NCBI GenBank assembly: GCA_003218305.1
Contig: QHMY01000104.1
Coordinates: 1 to 39,894 of the forward strand
From: Verrucomicrobiota bacterium
GTDB lineage: Bacteria; Verrucomicrobiota; Verrucomicrobiia; Chthoniobacterales; UBA10450
Direction: 5' to 3'
DNA: 39,894 bases
The first letter of the stretch is position 1, and each line of letters begins with the position of its first letter. A program made the position numbers and the translations under genes. This document shows, piece by piece, positions 34,277 to 39,894 of this stretch. The notes under the pieces were generated by a model, which did no database searches, had not been told where the DNA came from, and saw only the letters and a program-made list of their open reading frames with translations.

Positions 34277-34810
34277 ATGGCTAACCTCAATCCCGTCGCC
34301 CAAAAGTTCATTCTGCACTGGGGAGAAATGGGCACCCGTTGGGGCATCAACCGGACCGTCGCGCAAGTTCACGCCCTCCTCGTCCTTTCCGAGAAGCCTC
34401 TGCCTGCGGATGAGATCGCCGAGACGCTGGGTATCGCCCGTTCGAATACCAGCACCAGCCTTCGGGAACTCCAAAACTGGGGCATCGTAAAAATCGTTCA
34501 TGTCCTGGGCGATCGGCGCGATCACTTCGCTTCGCTCCAAGATGTGTTCGCCATGTTCCGGACGATCGCGCATCAGCGAAAAAAGCGGGAGATTGACCCG
34601 ACGGTCCATGTCCTGCGGGATTGCCTTGCGGAAGCCGACAAGACCAAAACCACCAACCCGCATATCCGCAGCCGACTATCGGAGCTGCTGGAGTTTTTCG
34701 AACTGGCTGGGAGCGCCTACGAGCGGCTGGAGAAATTGCCCACGCCCGCCGTGCTCAAGATCGCAAGGCTGGGCGACAGAGCGCTCAAGCTGGTTGGCGT
34801 CGCCAAATAA
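34277..34810 (+). CDS. GbsR/MarR-family transcriptional regulator
   Basis: A 177-residue winged-helix regulator. The N-terminus [37 protein letters not shown] and the HTH ([22 protein letters not shown], residues ~38-62), then the wing [19 protein letters not shown], follow the GbsR (choline/glycine-betaine regulator) pattern. The helical C-terminal part mediates dimerisation in relatives. The ligand is unknown, and no choline or betaine genes are nearby. It lies 12 bp before the DUF2071 gene, probably in one transcript, and a palindrome sits in its promoter. Confidence 0.85.
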   Translation: MANLNPVAQKFILHWGEMGTRWGINRTVAQVHALLVLSEKPLPADEIAETLGIARSNTSTSLRELQNWGIVKIVHVLGDRRDHFASLQDVFAMFRTIAHQRKKREIDPTVHVLRDCLAEADKTKTTNPHIRSRLSELLEFFELAGSAYERLEKLPTPAVLKIARLGDRALKLVGVAK

Positions 34811-34822
34811 CCGGGAAGCACG

Positions 34823-35587
34823 GTGACGACCGCGACCGCCTCGATCGCCTTAAGCGAAGCGGGTAAACGCCGGATGCTTTCCCGCGCGGGCGAGCCGCTC
34901 TTTTTCGCCCGTTGGGACCGCGCTATTTTCATTCATTACGAGGTGGATCCCGTTGTCTTGCAGCGGGAAGTTCCATTTCCGCTCGATCTGCGCGAAGGGC
35001 GCGCGTACGTCAGCCTGGTCGCGTTCACCCTGCGGCGGATGCGTCCGCGCCGCGGAGGCCGTCTGGCTGAATGGCTTTTCAAGCCAATCGCCTCCCACGA
35101 ATTCCTCAACGTTCGCACTTACGTGAGGCACGCCGGCGAGCCCGGGATTTTTTTCCTGGCCGAATGGCTTTCCAACCCCTTGAGCGTTCGCCTTGGCCCG
35201 CGCAGCTTCGGGTTGCCGTATCGCTTCGGCCGCCTGCGATACGCGCACGACGAGGAAGGCGAAATATTCGGAAGCGTGACGGCCAACGAAGGGCGGCTAA
35301 CCTATCGCGCCACGATGCCGTCCCCCAGCTGGGCTCCGTGCGAAAGCGCCTCGGAGCTCGAGTTCTTGCTGGAGCGCTACACCGCCTTCACCTGCCAACG
35401 AGGGCGTCGGCGCCTTTTCCGGGTGTGGCACGAGCCGTGGCCCCAGGTGCCAATCGAAATCGAAGTCACGGCAGACGATTTACTCGCCGCAAGCGGACGC
35501 TGGTGGCGCAGCGCCGAATACGTGGGTGCAAACTTTTCTCCCGGGGTCGAGGTCTGGATGGGCCGGCCGCACCGAATTCGCGCCTGA
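34823..35587 (+). CDS. DUF2071 (YqjF-like) protein
   Basis: A 254-residue cytoplasmic protein of unknown function. Family features are an early ARWDRAIFIHYEVDPVVLQREVP segment, VSLVAFTLRRMRPR, HEFLNVRTYVRH, GIFFLAEWLSNPLSVRLGPRSFGLPYR and the aromatic LLERYTAFTCQRGRRRLFRVWHEPW. The fold belongs to the acetoacetate-decarboxylase-like group, but no catalytic lysine could be assigned here. GTG start at 34823 is supported by GGGAAG at 34813-34818. It is coupled to the GbsR-type regulator upstream and converges on the ABC-F gene. Confidence 0.85.
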   Translation: MTTATASIALSEAGKRRMLSRAGEPLFFARWDRAIFIHYEVDPVVLQREVPFPLDLREGRAYVSLVAFTLRRMRPRRGGRLAEWLFKPIASHEFLNVRTYVRHAGEPGIFFLAEWLSNPLSVRLGPRSFGLPYRFGRLRYAHDEEGEIFGSVTANEGRLTYRATMPSPSWAPCESASELEFLLERYTAFTCQRGRRRLFRVWHEPWPQVPIEIEVTADDLLAASGRWWRSAEYVGANFSPGVEVWMGRPHRIRA

Positions 35588-35604
35588 CATCCCGCTTTGT
35601 TCGA

Positions 35605-37482
35605 TCACCGGGCCGCACTCGACAATTCGCCGAGCTCGGCCCATCGCGCGTAAAGACGCGCGACCTCGTCGCGAGCGGCGCGCAGCTTCGTTTCAAACGC
35701 GGCCAGGTCGGCCGCATGCGTCACGTAGAAATCCGGTTCGGCAAAAAGGGCTTCGATTCGCGCGACTTCGTTTTCTGCGGCGAGGATCGCGGCTTCCATT
35801 CCTTCGAGCTCCCGCTCTTCCTTCCATTTCAGTTTGCGCGGCTTTGCCGCCGGGCGCGGCGAAGCGTCGGTCTTTACCGGCTCGAGAGCCTTTGCCTTCT
35901 CCGATCGTTTCTCGAGGTAGTAATCGTAATTGCCTACCGTATAGCGAATGATCCCATCCCCCTCGAAGGCAAGGATCGCCGTGCAAACACGATTGAGAAA
36001 ATAACGATCGTGACTTACCACCACCACACTCCCGCCAAAAGCGACGAGCGCTTCCTCCAGCAATCGCAACGTGCCGAGATCGAGATCGTTGGTTGGTTCG
36101 TCGAGAATGAGAACGTTGCCGCCGCGCTTGAGAATCTTGGCCAGCAAGACCCGGCTCCGTTCGCCTCCGCTGAGCTGGTCGATCTTCGTGTTGATCCGCT
36201 CCTCGGTGAAGAGGAACCGCCGGAGATACCCGCGCAACGTAATGTTTTCTTCGCCAAGCCGAACGTATTCGCTCCCCTCCCCCACTTCCTCCCAGACGGT
36301 CTTCGTGTCGTCGAGCAGAAGCCGGTTCTGATCGACGTAATTGATCTCGGTCCGCGAACCGACCTCCACCACACCGCTGGTGGGTTCCATTTGTTGCAGC
36401 ATGATCCTGAGCAGCGTCGATTTCCCGAGACCGTTTCGCCCGACGATCCCGAGCCGCTCTCCCGCCGCGAGGTTCAGCGAAACATTCTGGAAGAGTGAAC
36501 GGCCCCCGAGATCCATTCCTATTTCCCGCAGCTCGATCACGCGGTTTGCCAGCTTGGGCGCGGGCGGGATAATGAGATCGACGTCGAGCTCTGCTTCGGG
36601 CGGGCCCTGCCGCGCCATCTCGAAGTAACGTTCCACCCGGTCTACTGATTTTGTCCGTCGCGCCCGAGGCGCTTTCCGCACCCATTCGAGCTCGCGCTTC
36701 AGGAATTTCTGGCGCTTGTGCTCCTGCATTTCCTCTACCGCCTGCCGCTCCGCGCGAGCCAGCAGGTAATCGGTGTAATTGCCTTCGTAGCTGTAAAACT
36801 TTCCGCGCGAAAGCTCGACCACGCGCGTCGCAATGCGATCGAGAAAATAACGATCGTGGGTCACGAAAAGGCAGGTGCCGGCATAGCGCGCCAGAAAATC
36901 CTCGAGCCATTCGATCGAGCCGGTATCGAGGTGATTGGTCGGTTCGTCGAGAATCAGGAAATCGGGGCGCGCGAGCAGGGCCCGGCAAAGCGCGACCCGG
37001 CGCTTTTCACCTCCGGATAGACTCGCGACGATTCTTTCCGGATCGGGCGCATGAAGATTCGTGATCAGACTCTTAATCCGATGCTCGAGATTCCAGCCGT
37101 CGAAGTGAGCAATCTGATCGAGGAGGATGCCGCTCCGCGCGCTTTCGGCTGGCGCGCTTTCGTACTCCGCAATCAAATCCAGAACGCGCTGAGCGCCGGA
37201 GAGGACACTGGCATGGACCGTCGCCTTCTCATCGAGTTCGAACATCTGCGGCATGTAGCCGACCACGAGATCTCGTCGTGGATTGAATTCGCCCGCGTCC
37301 GGTTTCATCACGCCCGCCGCAATCTGGAGAAACGTCGATTTGCCAGAGCCATTGCGGCCGACCAAACCAACTCGCTCGCCTTCCAGAATGGTAATGGTGG
37401 CGTGATCGAGCACAGTCTGATTGCCAAACCGCACCACGAGTTCGGTGGCGCTGGCAATGGCGTTTAGGACTGGTTCGGACAT
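35605..37482 (-). CDS. ABC-F family ATPase, Uup-like
   Basis: A cytoplasmic ATPase with two ABC domains and no membrane part; ABC-F proteins act on ribosomes or, for Uup, are linked to transposon-excision and branched-DNA phenotypes. Domain 1 has Walker A GRNGSGKST, signature LSGGEKRRVALCRALL and LILDEPTNHLD. Domain 2 has GRNGLGKST, LSGGERSRVLLAKIL and LILDEPTNDLD. The ABC-F linker (HKRQKFLKRELEWVRKAPRARRTK) lies between. The C-terminal coiled coil (KWKEERELEGMEAAILAAEN and onward) fits Uup. ATG at 37482 (MSEPVLNAIA) is preferred over TTG at 37512, giving 625 residues. Confidence 0.9.
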   Translation of the reverse strand: MSEPVLNAIASATELVVRFGNQTVLDHATITILEGERVGLVGRNGSGKSTFLQIAAGVMKPDAGEFNPRRDLVVGYMPQMFELDEKATVHASVLSGAQRVLDLIAEYESAPAESARSGILLDQIAHFDGWNLEHRIKSLITNLHAPDPERIVASLSGGEKRRVALCRALLARPDFLILDEPTNHLDTGSIEWLEDFLARYAGTCLFVTHDRYFLDRIATRVVELSRGKFYSYEGNYTDYLLARAERQAVEEMQEHKRQKFLKRELEWVRKAPRARRTKSVDRVERYFEMARQGPPEAELDVDLIIPPAPKLANRVIELREIGMDLGGRSLFQNVSLNLAAGERLGIVGRNGLGKSTLLRIMLQQMEPTSGVVEVGSRTEINYVDQNRLLLDDTKTVWEEVGEGSEYVRLGEENITLRGYLRRFLFTEERINTKIDQLSGGERSRVLLAKILKRGGNVLILDEPTNDLDLGTLRLLEEALVAFGGSVVVVSHDRYFLNRVCTAILAFEGDGIIRYTVGNYDYYLEKRSEKAKALEPVKTDASPRPAAKPRKLKWKEERELEGMEAAILAAENEVARIEALFAEPDFYVTHAADLAAFETKLRAARDEVARLYARWAELGELSSAAR

Positions 37483-37527
37483 CTTTTCAGATAGCACACT
37501 GTCCGCCAGCAATCAGCGATCACCCAT

Positions 37528-39894
<2,367 letters not shown>

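Noticed and set aside
34027-34350. N-terminal extension of S12
   Set aside because: S12 starts [11 protein letters not shown] at 34026; the extension covers the promoter and leader hairpins and part of the divergent regulator gene.
35071-36498. 475-codon plus-strand frame
   Set aside because: Overlaps the DUF2071 end and runs antisense to the ABC-F gene, whose motifs are unambiguous.

Overview
The window is high-GC bacterial DNA, gene-dense, with no gene-free stretch longer than about 250 bp. It is most compatible with a soil Verrucomicrobiota (Spartobacteria/Chthoniobacterales-like). Pointers are futalosine-route menaquinone genes (mqnA, mqnE), a DUF6600 envelope protein, ribosomal proteins with long low-complexity tails, an Anbu proteasome-like peptidase and palindromic repeats of soil-bacterial type. 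No 16S rRNA or tRNA is visible, so the phylum is an inference.

Left part (1-10034): the 3' end of asd (+) converges on a minus-strand block. In transcription order that block is mqnE, mqnA, recJ, recG, an htrA/degP-type protease, and then a DUF6600 Pro-rich secreted protein. Junctions up to htrA are mostly overlaps or gaps of a few bases, suggesting a shared transcript; the recJ start (77 bp gap) is looser.

Middle-left (10033-15924): an ECF-type sigma factor (+) converges on a secretin-family outer-membrane protein (-), with a GNRA-loop terminator between them. Next is a translationally coupled pair of a PF04020 (phage-holin-4-like) membrane protein and an Anbu proteasome-family peptidase. 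A DUF2934 protein, a single-domain response regulator and two small or secreted hypothetical proteins follow. A roughly 70-bp inverted-repeat element lies at 14378-14447.

Centre (16016-34026): one long minus-strand str-S10-spc-alpha ribosomal superoperon, read rpsL, rpsG, fusA, rpsJ, rplC, rplD, rplW, rplB, rpsS, [coiled-coil envelope protein], rplV, rpsC, rplP, rpmC, rpsQ, rplN, rplX, rplE, rpsH, rplF, rplR, rpsE, rplO, secY, adk, map, infA, rpmJ, rpsM, rpsK, rpsD. tuf, rpsN, rpmD, rpoA and rplQ are missing from their usual places. Several products carry extra tails (S11 N-terminal; L15, L22, L24 and S3 C-terminal), and SecY has an extra C-terminal hydrophobic helix. A non-ribosomal secreted coiled-coil gene sits between rpsS and rplV. 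The leader upstream of rpsL has a promoter followed by two terminator-like hairpins, a candidate attenuator, and an intrinsic terminator lies between infA and rpmJ.

Right part (34277-39894): a GbsR/MarR-type regulator and a DUF2071 protein (+), an ABC-F (Uup-like) ATPase and a polytopic membrane protein (-), and the 5' part of tgt (+). A 99-bp palindromic repeat lies in frame inside tgt.

The most unusual items are the rpsL leader, the in-frame repeat in tgt, the foreign envelope gene in the S10 block with its palindromic start, and the Anbu/PF04020 pair. None is proven to be a new system from sequence alone.
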